In this document: positions 8,751 to 16,873 of the stretch, piece by piece
How the letters are laid out: each line of letters opens with the position of its first letter
Position numbering within the stretch: the stretch's first letter is position 1
Assembly (NCBI GenBank): GCA_022447665.1
Contig: JAKVAQ010000038.1
Span: 2,829 to 43,979, forward strand
DNA from: Crocinitomicaceae bacterium
GTDB taxonomy: Bacteria > Bacteroidota > Bacteroidia > Flavobacteriales_D > Crocinitomicaceae
Direction: 5' to 3'
Length of the DNA stretch: 41,151 nt
The notes under the pieces: generated by a model
The model's input: only the letters and a program-made list of their open reading frames with translations
Database searches by the model: none
Told to the model about the DNA's origin: nothing
Position numbers and translations under genes: made by a program

Positions 8751-9242
8751 ATGATTTGGCTTGGTATATCTATTCTCTATGTTTGTATGTTCTCTCCTAT
8801 CATTTTTGCACTCATTTCAATTTCTAGAAATCCATATATCGCTTACACTGGGGCAGGCATTATGGGGCTAGGCTTGTTGCTGGAAACGATTGGAGATTAT
8901 CAAAAATCAATTTTCAAAAAAGAGAACCCTAAGCTATTTTGCAATACTGGATTATACAAATGGGTTCGCTGTCCAAATTATTTTGGAGAGATTCTTATTT
9001 GGACCGGAAACTTAATCGTAGGAATTAGTTTCTTTGTGGGCTGGTGGCAATGGCTGATTGCTTTATTTGGTTGGATTTGCATTGTATTAATTATGATGGG
9101 ATCAACAAAAAGACTTGAGAAAAAACAACTGGAACGTTATGGTGAAGACCCGGAATTTCAAAAGTACATAACTTCCGTTCCAGTATTGTTTCCTTGGTTA
9201 CCAATTTATTCCTTGGCAAAAGTGAAGGTTTATTTGGAATAA
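8751..9242 (+). CDS. DUF1295 protein, C-terminal part
   Basis: From the first ATG after the nonsense codon this encodes 163 residues. They hold the conserved half of DUF1295: FSPIIFAL, GAGIMGLGLLLETIGDYQK, the signature KWVRCPNYFGEILIWTG, and the C-terminal RLEKKQLERYGEDPEFQKY. It is in the same frame as the N-terminal part. The ATG is a conserved internal codon of the family, so re-initiation here would make a protein lacking the first three spans. Confidence 0.65.
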   Translation: MIWLGISILYVCMFSPIIFALISISRNPYIAYTGAGIMGLGLLLETIGDYQKSIFKKENPKLFCNTGLYKWVRCPNYFGEILIWTGNLIVGISFFVGWWQWLIALFGWICIVLIMMGSTKRLEKKQLERYGEDPEFQKYITSVPVLFPWLPIYSLAKVKVYLE

Positions 9243-9316
9243 ATCCTGTTGAAGATTTTCTTCTAATTATTTAAAATAACATTGATTTCTCGTATTTTTA
9301 GTAGGTACTTACTGCT

Positions 9317-11155
9317 ATGAGATATACAGTTATTCTACTTAAGTTTTTATTGTTCTCCATTTCTTTTGGACAAACTGGGCCAGGCGGCGTAGGAAACACA
9401 GCTAGTAATGGCGTTTGGCTAAGGGCAGATAATATTGATCAAACTGACGGAACTCCTGTAATTTCTTGGGCCGATGCATCTGGTAATGCAAATGATGCCG
9501 AACAGATTGATCCAGCTCTTCAACCCCTTTATTTCGTTTCAAGCGCCTTAAATAGTATGCCTATAGTTCGATTTGATGGCGGAAATGATGAAATGGCAGT
9601 GCCCGACGCAGCAATACTAGATGGCACCACCGGTATTACCTTTTATACAGTTCTAAGACCAAATAATCTCTCTGGTGCTCCTAGAGGAATTTTAGGAAAA
9701 AGGGTAACATTTACTGATCCAACCAATTATGCCTATACCTGGTTTTTCTACACTGGCAGTAGACTCTATCTTGATGTGCACACGCAAAATAATAGATTCG
9801 ATACGGGAGGTAGCACATTTTCAAATGCCACCAATTACATTCTAAGTTGGAATTATGACGGTACTTTAGCTGCTGGGAATAGGAGTTCTATCCGAAGTGA
9901 AAGTAATGTGATAGTTACCTCTACAGAAGCTTCTACTTCTTTACCCAATAGTAATAGAGATTTAGCCTTGGGAGCTTTGAACACCGGGTATGGCACTTAT
10001 TTAGGAGCTGACTATGCAGAGGTCATTCACTTTAATTATGCACTTGACGCTGTAGACCATATAATGGTTCAAGACTACCTAAGCGCTAAATACAATATTG
10101 CATTAAGTTCGGAAGATTATTACGATGAGGATGACCCTGGAAATGGAGATTATGATTTCGATGTTGCTGGTATAGGTCAAATCTCTGCTACCGTTTTCAA
10201 TGACGATGCACAGGGGTCTGGAATTGTTAGAATATCTAACCCGCGTGATTTAAATGATGATGAGTTTTTTATTTGGGGACATGATGGCGGAACGCAGCAA
10301 GCAATTGAATCTACAGATGTGCCTGCATCTCTTGATGCAAGATTCGAGAGAGTTTGGCGGGTTAGTGAAGTGAACTCAAGTTTAACTGCTGTTGATGTTG
10401 GTGGAATTGATATTAGTTTTGATTTAACGGGTCTAGGTTCCGTGACTACGACCGATTTAAGATTACTAATTGACACTGATAATGACGGTAATTTTAATGA
10501 TGAAACACCAATTGCTGGAGCAACAGATTTGGGTGGCGATATTTATCAATTTGCTAATTTGACGGGGATTACGAACAACTTACGATTTACATTAGGAACG
10601 ATAAATTCGATTCAAACACCATTGCCTATTGAGTTAATGCATTTTCAAGCGAAAGCTATAGACAATGAGTTCGTAGAACTAAAATGGCTCACAGCTTCGG
10701 AAACTAATAACGATTATTTTACGGTTCAGCGATCAAAAGATGGTATTAATTGGATTGATTTATTTGAAGTTGATGGCGCAGGAAATTCTTCTACTCTAAT
10801 AGATTATCTGGAGTTGGATCGGGATCCGATTATTGGTCAATCATATTATAGATTAAAACAAACAGATTATGACGGCGCTTTTGAATATTCTAATTCTCAA
10901 AGTGTATTTATAGAAATCAATTCGCAAGAGATACTCGTTTATCCGAATCCTACAAATGATCAGATTACAATTATCGGATCTGAACAGGAACTCTCCGAAA
11001 TTAGACTCTTTAACACTCTTGGCCAAGAAATAACTAGCCAGGTATTTATAGAATTTTCAAATCCTGAAATGGCGCACATAGAATTGATTGATTTGGCGCC
11101 GGGAATCTTTCACCTTAAAACAAAAACCTTGGCTGAAAAAGTAATTAAGAACTAG
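9317..11155 (+). CDS. T9SS-exported LamG-like domain protein
   Basis: A 612-residue secreted protein. After a signal peptide (MRYTVILLKFLLFSISFGQ), residues 25-265 form a concanavalin/LamG-like domain starting VWLRADNIDQTDGTPVISW. A mid region (about 280-430) resembles the beta-sandwich found in Bacteroidota surface proteins, and is followed by the common LPIELMHFQAK...VELKWLTASETNNDYF module. The last 75 or so residues are a type A T9SS sorting domain (ILVYPNPTNDQITI ... VIKN). It is therefore expected on the cell surface or released, perhaps binding glycans. The stop TAG lies inside the left copy of a 26-bp direct repeat. Confidence 0.9.
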   Translation: MRYTVILLKFLLFSISFGQTGPGGVGNTASNGVWLRADNIDQTDGTPVISWADASGNANDAEQIDPALQPLYFVSSALNSMPIVRFDGGNDEMAVPDAAILDGTTGITFYTVLRPNNLSGAPRGILGKRVTFTDPTNYAYTWFFYTGSRLYLDVHTQNNRFDTGGSTFSNATNYILSWNYDGTLAAGNRSSIRSESNVIVTSTEASTSLPNSNRDLALGALNTGYGTYLGADYAEVIHFNYALDAVDHIMVQDYLSAKYNIALSSEDYYDEDDPGNGDYDFDVAGIGQISATVFNDDAQGSGIVRISNPRDLNDDEFFIWGHDGGTQQAIESTDVPASLDARFERVWRVSEVNSSLTAVDVGGIDISFDLTGLGSVTTTDLRLLIDTDNDGNFNDETPIAGATDLGGDIYQFANLTGITNNLRFTLGTINSIQTPLPIELMHFQAKAIDNEFVELKWLTASETNNDYFTVQRSKDGINWIDLFEVDGAGNSSTLIDYLELDRDPIIGQSYYRLKQTDYDGAFEYSNSQSVFIEINSQEILVYPNPTNDQITIIGSEQELSEIRLFNTLGQEITSQVFIEFSNPEMAHIELIDLAPGIFHLKTKTLAEKVIKN

Positions 11156-11175
11156 TCTTCCAACAACCAAGGAGC
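11150..11175. repeat. 26-bp direct repeat, left copy
   Basis: The 26 bases 11150-11175 recur exactly at 11787-11812. This copy begins AACTAGTCTTCC and ends AACCAAGGAGC. It contains the last base pairs and the TAG stop of the T9SS gene. The right copy contains the C-terminal codons of the glycosyltransferase gene on the other strand. Confidence 0.95.
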
Positions 11176-11196
11176 AAGAGTTAACGTACTTATCAC

Positions 11197-11781
11197 GTGA
11201 ACTTAACTCACTGGCTATATAAACACTTAATATTTTTATTTCAAAACATCAGCTATTCACAGTGCAGATCAAGTGCTGCTGATTCTATTTATAACCACTC
11301 TGAAATCTATTCAACTGTAGAAAACTTAAATAATCTTCCTGACACGTGTAAAGATTATTGGTTTAACTATTACTTAGCACTCGCTCAATTCAGATCAAAT
11401 TGCGTTAAGGAATCGAAGATCACAACCACATATCTTTTCGAAACTGTTGTGAATCGAGAAAGGCGTGCTACAGATTATCTATTAAAAATTAAAATAGGTG
11501 ATCTTATATTTTTAATAATGGAGGAGGCTCACAGACTAAAAGATAGAACTGAGTTTCTTGAATGGAAAAAGAAGCTATATCTTCTCGGTATTATGGAGCC
11601 ACATCATGGACAAAGAGTTTTAGAGCCAGCATACTTAACCATTCATATTATGATTGAGCGATTTAATTTCATACAAGATCAAAAATGGATAAATTATTAT
11701 GGCAAGATTAAGAAACGTACGCGAAAAAGCTTATTCTATTGGCGACGCTTTCGGCTGAAAAATAATCCCCGTATTCAATAA
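11197..11781 (+). CDS. Orphan ORF inside direct-repeat-flanked insert
   Basis: A 194-residue ORF starting with GTG (an in-frame TAA at 11182 limits extension). It occupies nearly the whole segment between two 26-bp repeats. The N-terminus (KHLIFLFQNISYSQ, then C) looks like a short or decayed signal peptide. The rest is helical with pairs of Cys and ends in a strongly basic stretch (KKRTRKSLFYWRRFRLKNN). I recognise no family. It may be a recently inserted gene, a gene fragment or a paralogue of something elsewhere in the genome. The start is uncertain. Confidence 0.5.
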   Translation: MNLTHWLYKHLIFLFQNISYSQCRSSAADSIYNHSEIYSTVENLNNLPDTCKDYWFNYYLALAQFRSNCVKESKITTTYLFETVVNRERRATDYLLKIKIGDLIFLIMEEAHRLKDRTEFLEWKKKLYLLGIMEPHHGQRVLEPAYLTIHIMIERFNFIQDQKWINYYGKIKKRTRKSLFYWRRFRLKNNPRIQ

Positions 11782-11786
11782 GATTT

Positions 11787-11812
11787 AACTAGTCTTCCAA
11801 CAACCAAGGAGC
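11787..11812. repeat. 26-bp direct repeat, right copy
   Basis: Exact copy of 11150-11175. On the minus strand it encodes the last residues (P-W-L-L-E-D) and TAG stop of the TIGR04282 glycosyltransferase. The flanking bases differ (G before and AAG after the left copy; T before and GCG after the right copy), so the identity is limited to 26 bp. Confidence 0.95.
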
Positions 11813-12376
11813 GCGTTTTAAATCCTCTTCGTAGTCAATATCACTCAATACCGGTAAAGTAGCGCAAGAGCGCTCCCCTATCCTATCCAATGTAGATCTA
11901 AAAACGGTCTCGGTACTCCAGGCTATGTCGTCGAAAACATCCGGAGCATAAGACTTCATCCCCAACAAATAATAACCTCCATCTAAAGCAGGACCGATAA
12001 CAAAATCGTGATCATCTAGCCCATAAAACGCTTGTTCTAAAATTTCATCATTCAGCTCAGCACAATCGCTTCCAATAATCACCACCTTCTCATACCCCAT
12101 CTCAAATATCTTCGAAAATGCAGCCTTAATTTTTACGTCGAGCTCCCCCTCTACCTGCAAGTGTTTGGCATCCTCATTCCACATATCATCCTCCACAATA
12201 TCAAATGCATAAAACACATGAAGGTCTGCTGGTGTTAAGCTGGCCACTTTCTTGGTATGTTCTAGAAGTTTTATGTAGACCTCCAAGGCTTTTTCATCGC
12301 CGATGGTTGCCGCTAAGCGCGTTTTTGTTTTTCCCAAAATCGGCTTCTTAACGAAAGTAATGAGAGCGTTTTTCAT
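11789..12376 (-). CDS. TIGR04282 family glycosyltransferase (arsenosugar-associated, DUF2064)
   Basis: A 195-residue nucleotide-sugar-transferase-fold protein. The N-terminal KKPILGKTKTRLA (residues 10-22) is the family's nucleotide-binding loop. IGSDCAEL (near 100) holds the metal-binding Asp, and GPALDGGYYLLGM (near 128) is the DUF2064 signature. Members are named for co-occurrence with the radical SAM enzyme ArsS in arsenosugar synthesis, but the acceptor is not established. The start overlaps the rhodanese stop by one base (TAATG), so translation is probably coupled. No arsS or arsM is in the window. The C-terminus lies in the duplicated 26-bp repeat but reads intact. Confidence 0.9.
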   Translation of the reverse strand: MKNALITFVKKPILGKTKTRLAATIGDEKALEVYIKLLEHTKKVASLTPADLHVFYAFDIVEDDMWNEDAKHLQVEGELDVKIKAAFSKIFEMGYEKVVIIGSDCAELNDEILEQAFYGLDDHDFVIGPALDGGYYLLGMKSYAPDVFDDIAWSTETVFRSTLDRIGERSCATLPVLSDIDYEEDLKRAPWLLED

Positions 12377-12873
12377 TAGTAAACTGCTGTTCCCTTTTTA
12401 AGCCATTGTCCCCAATCCTTTGAATAAACGTGGACATCGCTCGTTTTCTGATTTTCAGCATTCACCAATGGGTAGCCAGAATTTACCCATTGAATAATTC
12501 CCCCATAGAGGTTGTAGACATTCTTGTAGCCTTTATCCTGAATTTTCTCTCCAATACTCTCAGAACGAGCTCCAATAGTGCAATAGACTATGACTAGCTC
12601 ATCTTTCTTAATGTCCGAGATTTTCTTTACATTAAAACTTAAAAACCCTACATGTTGTGCTCCGGGTAATGTTGAAACTTCAAATTCCTTTTTCATGCGT
12701 GTATCTAGGATATGCATGATATCTCCGCGAAGCATTCGCTTGTATAAATCTGCAGGCTGAATGGTTGGAACCGTGTTTTTATAGTAGGTTTTAAGCATTT
12801 CATCATACGCTGTATCCTGCGCTTTCGCAGAAAAGAATATCAATAGAAATGATATAAATAAGCCTACCCTCAT
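12376..12873 (-). CDS. Exported rhodanese-like protein
   Basis: A 165-residue periplasmic protein with signal peptide MRVGLFISFLLIFFSAKAQ and one rhodanese domain. ILDTRMKKEFEVSTLPGAQHV is the usual CH2A region, and the active-site loop YCTIGARS carries the catalytic Cys. The C-terminal YNLYGGIIQWVNSGYPLV closes the fold. Rhodaneses carry sulfur as a Cys persulfide; the acceptor is unknown. An ORF reading extends 18 codons upstream, but the ATG at 12873 starts the signal peptide and lies one base after the DUF547 stop, so it is the better start. It sits between DUF547 and the TIGR04282 glycosyltransferase. Confidence 0.88.
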   Translation of the reverse strand: MRVGLFISFLLIFFSAKAQDTAYDEMLKTYYKNTVPTIQPADLYKRMLRGDIMHILDTRMKKEFEVSTLPGAQHVGFLSFNVKKISDIKKDELVIVYCTIGARSESIGEKIQDKGYKNVYNLYGGIIQWVNSGYPLVNAENQKTSDVHVYSKDWGQWLKKGTAVY

Positions 12874-12874
12874 T

Positions 12875-13591
12875 TTAATCGTTGATGCTCCAGTTGTATG
12901 GTAAATACTCAATTTTAGCATCGGCATTAATGGTCACTTTTGAGTATTTATTTAACCACTCAATTAATGTTTGCTCTTCAGTAAAATCAATCAAATACCA
13001 CTTAAAAATCTCCGATAACTGAAGTTTCTTCGGCTTAATCACATTATGTTTTTCATCATTGACATACGCCTTTGTGAGCTTAGTTAACGCACTATTTACG
13101 TTATCTCCTGTAAAGGCATGGTTGTATAATTTTGGACAAGAAAAAGATGCACAGTTAATTCCAAAATGAATTCTTGGATCACCCATTTTTCTCAGAATAT
13201 TATCCTCGACGTATTTCAGTGTAAAAGTTTGTGTGCCCAGAAAAACCAATTTGGTATTCCAAATGTCTTTTCCTGAAAACTTAACGTCTTTTACTGACTC
13301 AACGGGGTAACGACGAATAACAAATTTAATGGTGTATGCATTGTAAGCATTCATGTAATATGCCTTCTTCTCGTTTTTTGTCCATTCTTTATTTGGATAA
13401 TAATCCTTTAATTCTTTCAAATAAGCATCAAGCGTATCTTGCTTTATTTTAAAGTTGTTATAATTCACTTTGCCTGATGATGAGACATTTGCTTGTAGCA
13501 ATCTCTCCCATATTGAATGGTCTGGCTGGTCAGCACTGAATGATAAACTTGATACTAAAACTGCACAAAGTGCAAAAATTAAACGTTTCAT
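12875..13591 (-). CDS. DUF547 domain protein, exported
   Basis: A 238-residue protein with signal peptide MKRLIFALCAVLVSSLSFSA. The DUF547 hallmarks are all present: AYYMNAYNAYTIKFV, IWNTKLVFLGTQTFTL, DPRIHFGINCASFSCPKL (the conserved Cys pair in NCASxSCP) and the C-terminal YLPYNWSIND. The biochemical role is unknown. It heads a tight minus-strand operon with the rhodanese and TIGR04282 genes, an arrangement commonly seen next to arsenosugar or purine phosphorylase genes in Bacteroidota. On the minus strand a TAAATTTG element occurs upstream of the gene but without a clear -33 partner. Confidence 0.92.
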   Translation of the reverse strand: MKRLIFALCAVLVSSLSFSADQPDHSIWERLLQANVSSSGKVNYNNFKIKQDTLDAYLKELKDYYPNKEWTKNEKKAYYMNAYNAYTIKFVIRRYPVESVKDVKFSGKDIWNTKLVFLGTQTFTLKYVEDNILRKMGDPRIHFGINCASFSCPKLYNHAFTGDNVNSALTKLTKAYVNDEKHNVIKPKKLQLSEIFKWYLIDFTEEQTLIEWLNKYSKVTINADAKIEYLPYNWSIND

Positions 13592-13690
13592 AGTTCCTTT
13601 TTTATAGTTGTCGAAAGAATGGTATTACCCTTTCAAATTTAAACCATATTTAGCAAGTTTCTTGCCAAAAGTCACTTGAAAATCTGAGAT

Positions 13691-14242
13691 TTAGAATTTC
13701 GTTAATTTTTCTGGCTGAGCATAGAAGTGAAGGGGCACATCAAATTCATTGACATCTTCAATTTCATCAATAAGATCGTAAAAACCCACTCCAATGAAAA
13801 CGCAATTTTTAGGACATTGAGCTAAAAATCGGTCATAATAGCCTCCTCCATATCCTGTGCGGTATCCGCGTTTGTCAGCAGCCAATAACGGTACAATTAC
13901 AAAGTCGAATTTATCTGGACTAATTTGAGCCCCTGAAACAGGTTCCTTTATTCCCCAATTATTCTCCTCCCATTCGGTATTATCTGAAATTTGGATATGT
14001 TGCAAGGTATTATTGGCTTTCATTACCGGTGCATATACATTCACTTTTGAAAGGTTAAAGAAATGCCAAGTATTTACCTCATTCTTTGACTCTAAGCTTG
14101 TGAACAAACTCACATTTTTACCCTCAAAATCAAAATTCTCCAGCAAAACTTCTCGTATTTTACCAGAAAACAAAGACACGATATTGCGCTCGATAAATCG
14201 TCGCTTTTCTCCATATTTTTCTCTTACTTCTTTCTTTGTCAT
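13691..14242 (-). CDS. 5-formyltetrahydrofolate cyclo-ligase
   Basis: This ATP-dependent enzyme converts 5-formyl-THF to 5,10-methenyl-THF, salvaging the folate storage form. The 183-residue protein has the N-terminal Lys/Arg-rich helix (KKEVREKYGEKRRFIERN) and the family signature DFVIVPLLAADKRGYRTGYGGGYYDRFL, in which the Gly/Tyr loop binds ATP. The length fits the family. The ATG overlaps the last four bases of the upstream TauE gene (ATGA), so the pair forms an operon. Their functional link is unclear. Confidence 0.94.
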   Translation of the reverse strand: MTKKEVREKYGEKRRFIERNIVSLFSGKIREVLLENFDFEGKNVSLFTSLESKNEVNTWHFFNLSKVNVYAPVMKANNTLQHIQISDNTEWEENNWGIKEPVSGAQISPDKFDFVIVPLLAADKRGYRTGYGGGYYDRFLAQCPKNCVFIGVGFYDLIDEIEDVNEFDVPLHFYAQPEKLTKF

Positions 14243-15018
14243 CGGTTTAAAATTCCTGCCGCCAGCAAAATCCCAAAAACAAGCATAGCAATTCCAACAG
14301 TAATATTAAGTGTTTTTAATTTGATCTTTTTCAAGAGCATCTTACCCATAATCGCACCTGTTAGTGCCGCTCCAGTTGCAATACCAACAAATAACCAATC
14401 ATCAATGTTTAGGGAGGCCTTCTTTTCTATGAAGTAAAAAGGAGTTCGTACAATGTCTACCACCAATGCTATTACAATTCCGGTGGCAATAAAAGCCTCT
14501 TTACTCAACTTGAACTTAATTAAAAATGCAGTCCTTAACGCTCCTTGATGTCCTGATAATCCTCCAAAAAAACCACTCAACAAACCTCCGATTAAAGCGT
14601 TTGCCTTAGCAAAGAAAAATCCCCATTTCGGAATTAACTCGATTAATGCAAATACAATTAATACGAACCCAAATATGAGGTTGGATAAAAAGATTTCATT
14701 CTCTCCTCCATTAAGTGCGTACGCAAAAACTACTTGTTCTTCCAGATCAGAAATCAAATAAGCTCCTAAGGCTGCCGCTGGAATTGCAATCCCCCCAAAC
14801 CTAAGTGCAATAGACCAGTCTATTGACTTCTTCATAAGAAGAAACTTGAAGACATTATTGGCAAAATGCACAATTGCTGTCATCATCATAGCCAGCACTA
14901 AATCACCACCAGTTAATACTATAAAAACAGGTGTTAACATGGTACCTAGACCAAACCCACTAAAAAAAGTTAGGCAGCTCGCTCCAAAAGAAACCAATAC
15001 GAGAACTAGAATATCCAT
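14239..15018 (-). CDS. TauE/SafE family sulfite exporter-like permease
   Basis: A 259-residue membrane protein of the TauE/SafE (DUF81) family with about eight hydrophobic spans. The two repeated halves carry the typical SFGASCLTFFSGFGLGTMLTP motif at the N-terminus and LIGGLLSGFFGGLSGHQGALRT in the middle. Members move small anions such as sulfite, sulfoacetate or related compounds, but the substrate cannot be predicted here. It starts immediately downstream of the DUF4836-like gene's terminator, which suggests its own promoter (a TATTTTTA sequence lies in the T-tract). Confidence 0.9.
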   Translation of the reverse strand: MDILVLVLVSFGASCLTFFSGFGLGTMLTPVFIVLTGGDLVLAMMMTAIVHFANNVFKFLLMKKSIDWSIALRFGGIAIPAAALGAYLISDLEEQVVFAYALNGGENEIFLSNLIFGFVLIVFALIELIPKWGFFFAKANALIGGLLSGFFGGLSGHQGALRTAFLIKFKLSKEAFIATGIVIALVVDIVRTPFYFIEKKASLNIDDWLFVGIATGAALTGAIMGKMLLKKIKLKTLNITVGIAMLVFGILLAAGILNR

Positions 15019-15025
15019 CGGTGTA

Positions 15026-15063
15026 AAAATAAAAAGACCCGGTCATTTCTATAACCGGGCCTT
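15026..15063 (-). terminator. Rho-independent terminator of the DUF4836-like gene
   Basis: On the minus strand CCCGGT and ACCGGG (plus-strand 15054-15059 and 15038-15043) form a GC-rich stem with a 10-nt loop, followed by TTTTT (plus-strand 15031-15035). It lies 20 bp after the stop at 15082. Confidence 0.85.
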
Positions 15064-15081
15064 TCGATTCTTAATAATTAT

Positions 15082-16746
15082 TTATTCTTCGAAACTCTCC
15101 TCTAATGCCTTAAGTGCATCATCTACAACTTCTTCCGCATCTACCTCTTCTAATTCTTTTAATCCTTCTTCAACTGCTGCATCTAAATCGCTTTGAATGT
15201 CTGGATTCGCCATTTCATCCATTCTATTTAATGCATCTGCCACAGTCTCTGTAAGAATTCTTAAAGAGTTCTTAGAATCATCTTGCATTGTAAAGGTGAA
15301 AGACCCTCCATTAATATCTGCCGAACCATAGAAATCTACCATTAGATTAACATATGGCTCCATATCATTCAATCCTTCCATTTGCGATAATGCAGCAAAA
15401 TCAGCATAGATTCCGAAAGGCATTTCTGTTAATACATTATGAGGGTCAGAAATACTTGTTGTTTCACCCGCCATTACTTTATTGGCCCAAGAACTATCAT
15501 TTGAAGCAAAGAAAATCTCATCATTCAATACTATGAAGGCATCACCTAACTTTAGTACCCCTGTGCCAATGTCTTCCCCTTCAGAGAGTACATCAGCAAA
15601 ATTTGAAGGATTGGTAACACCGGCTACAACAGCGAATATTGGAACTTGTTGAACATCTGTATACGTTTCTTCGAACCCATAATCATACACTACTTCTTGC
15701 GTCATATAACCATCAATCATATACACTAACTGACCGTTTAAGGCGTCATCCATAGCATCCCATTCAATTCCCATTTCAGCCACCTCTGCTTTGAATTCCT
15801 CAGATTGTTTAGGATCCATCTCGGTATCTAAATATTCTTGCATTCCACCAATTTCAAGATTGTAAGAACCTGAAAGTACCGGGTTACGTCCATTTGCATA
15901 TCCTAATAAACTTGGATCAACTCCTGTTTCTCCAATAAAATCGTACTTCGCTTTAATATCGTCAGCAATGTTAGAAACGTATTCCATCACAAAGTTTCCA
16001 TTATTAAAGTTCATGCTAAAGTCAACAGAAGTACCTTCCAAGGTCTCTTGCATAGCCTCAATTTCTTCAGCTTCTCCCATGGACATTTCTGAGAAGAATT
16101 TGTAGAAACCTCTACCATCGAAGCGCATTGACATATCATTATCTCTTTTGAAAAACTCTGCATATTCCGCATTTGGTTCTTTTTCGTCGGCTGCTTTTAT
16201 GTAGCGGATAGACTTATCAACTGTTTTTTGACCTTGATCTCCTCCACCCTGGAACATAGCTGTAATATCTATTGGAATATTTGCTAAAATGGCAAATTCT
16301 TCATTCCAAGTAACGGCATACTGATCAGATTTTTTAATTGCGTATTTGAAGTCTTCTTTTTCCTCAATTTTAGCGTTTGCCTCTTTCTCTAAAAGTTCAA
16401 CGAAAGTCTCTTCTTTCTTTACCTTGAAGATTACAAAGAAATCCGGTGTAAAACCAGAACCATTGGTAACGATTACTTGCGCATCCGTATCATAATCTAT
16501 TCCTGTAACTGATTCATCGATAAAAAAGCTTAGAATTAGCTCATAGGTAAATGGCAATACACCATCCATTACTCCTGATTTATCCATTAAATTTTGAGGA
16601 TTCATACTCATCATAAAGAAGGGAGCATTCATCTCCGTCATCATTGATGCGATCTTATCTTCTCGTGATTTCTCTTCGCCCGTACAGGCAATAAAAACCA
16701 GTAAACCAAGACCTAATGCTAAAAATTGCTTAAACGCTTTTTTCAT
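15082..16746 (-). CDS. DUF4836-like lipoprotein
   Basis: A 554-residue lipoprotein. The signal peptide (MKKAFKQFLALGLGLLVFIAC) ends in the lipobox VFIAC. The layout follows DUF4836: an opening FFMMSMNPQNLMDKSG segment, a VIFKVKKEETFVELL strand-helix, and QYAVTWNEEFAILANIPID, then a second half repeating the theme, and a very acidic C-terminus (last 45 residues rich in Glu/Asp). DUF4836 proteins are uncharacterised. The acidic tail may matter for solubility or metal binding. The gene is monocistronic with a strong terminator. Confidence 0.7.
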   Translation of the reverse strand: MKKAFKQFLALGLGLLVFIACTGEEKSREDKIASMMTEMNAPFFMMSMNPQNLMDKSGVMDGVLPFTYELILSFFIDESVTGIDYDTDAQVIVTNGSGFTPDFFVIFKVKKEETFVELLEKEANAKIEEKEDFKYAIKKSDQYAVTWNEEFAILANIPIDITAMFQGGGDQGQKTVDKSIRYIKAADEKEPNAEYAEFFKRDNDMSMRFDGRGFYKFFSEMSMGEAEEIEAMQETLEGTSVDFSMNFNNGNFVMEYVSNIADDIKAKYDFIGETGVDPSLLGYANGRNPVLSGSYNLEIGGMQEYLDTEMDPKQSEEFKAEVAEMGIEWDAMDDALNGQLVYMIDGYMTQEVVYDYGFEETYTDVQQVPIFAVVAGVTNPSNFADVLSEGEDIGTGVLKLGDAFIVLNDEIFFASNDSSWANKVMAGETTSISDPHNVLTEMPFGIYADFAALSQMEGLNDMEPYVNLMVDFYGSADINGGSFTFTMQDDSKNSLRILTETVADALNRMDEMANPDIQSDLDAAVEEGLKELEEVDAEEVVDDALKALEESFEE

Positions 16747-16860
16747 CTTTTTTATTTAATTCAATCAAATGGTACAATTTCCATTCCGCTTTCGAAAAAA
16801 AGGCTTCCAGGAACAAAACAAAGGTAGTTAAATTGTTGTTTCTGCTAAGAGAAATGAAAG

Positions 16861-16868
16861 TAACTTTG
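16861..16868 (+). promoter_or_regulatory. -7 promoter element (TAACTTTG) upstream of 16874 gene
   Basis: TAACTTTG matches the Bacteroidota -7 consensus TAnnTTTG exactly, with TTG about 22 bp upstream. Transcription would begin about 6-7 nt downstream, which is at the GTG start codon. This implies a leaderless or nearly leaderless mRNA. Confidence 0.4.
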
Positions 16869-16873
16869 TATTC

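Larger units (their letters stand above)
8439..9242 (+). pseudogene. DUF1295 (steroid 5-alpha-reductase-like) membrane protein interrupted by one in-frame TAA
   Basis: Bases 8439-9242 form one reading frame of 268 codons broken only by a TAA at 8703-8705. Reading across it gives ...ERNASYNEAV, stop, DQTDSSKGQSIGVKIMIWL..., the expected join between the two halves of a DUF1295 protein (about 260 residues, several membrane spans, C-terminal PNYFGEILIWTG and ERYGEDPEFQKYI motifs). No frameshift is needed: one base change, such as AAA to TAA, would explain it. The family carries a C-terminal half related to steroid 5-alpha reductases, and its bacterial function is mostly unknown. This could be a recent nonsense mutation, a sequencing error or a split gene. 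Confidence 0.8.

Noticed and set aside
8701-8752. Frameshift pair as explanation for the DUF1295 interruption
   Set aside because: The +1 frame also reads through most of the gap, but two compensating shifts would be needed. The original frame continues as family-like sequence across one TAA, which is simpler.
11176-11786. Insertion sequence between the 26-bp repeats
   Set aside because: No transposase motif and no terminal inverted repeats were found at the insert ends, so I call it an insert of unknown origin.
12874-12927. Longer rhodanese start 18 codons upstream
   Set aside because: It would overlap the DUF547 coding end and place a non-signal sequence before a clear signal peptide.
15082-16746. 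Treating the acidic tail of the DUF4836-like protein as a T9SS domain
   Set aside because: It lacks the YPNP and glycine-rich ending of sorting domains and the protein has a lipobox instead.
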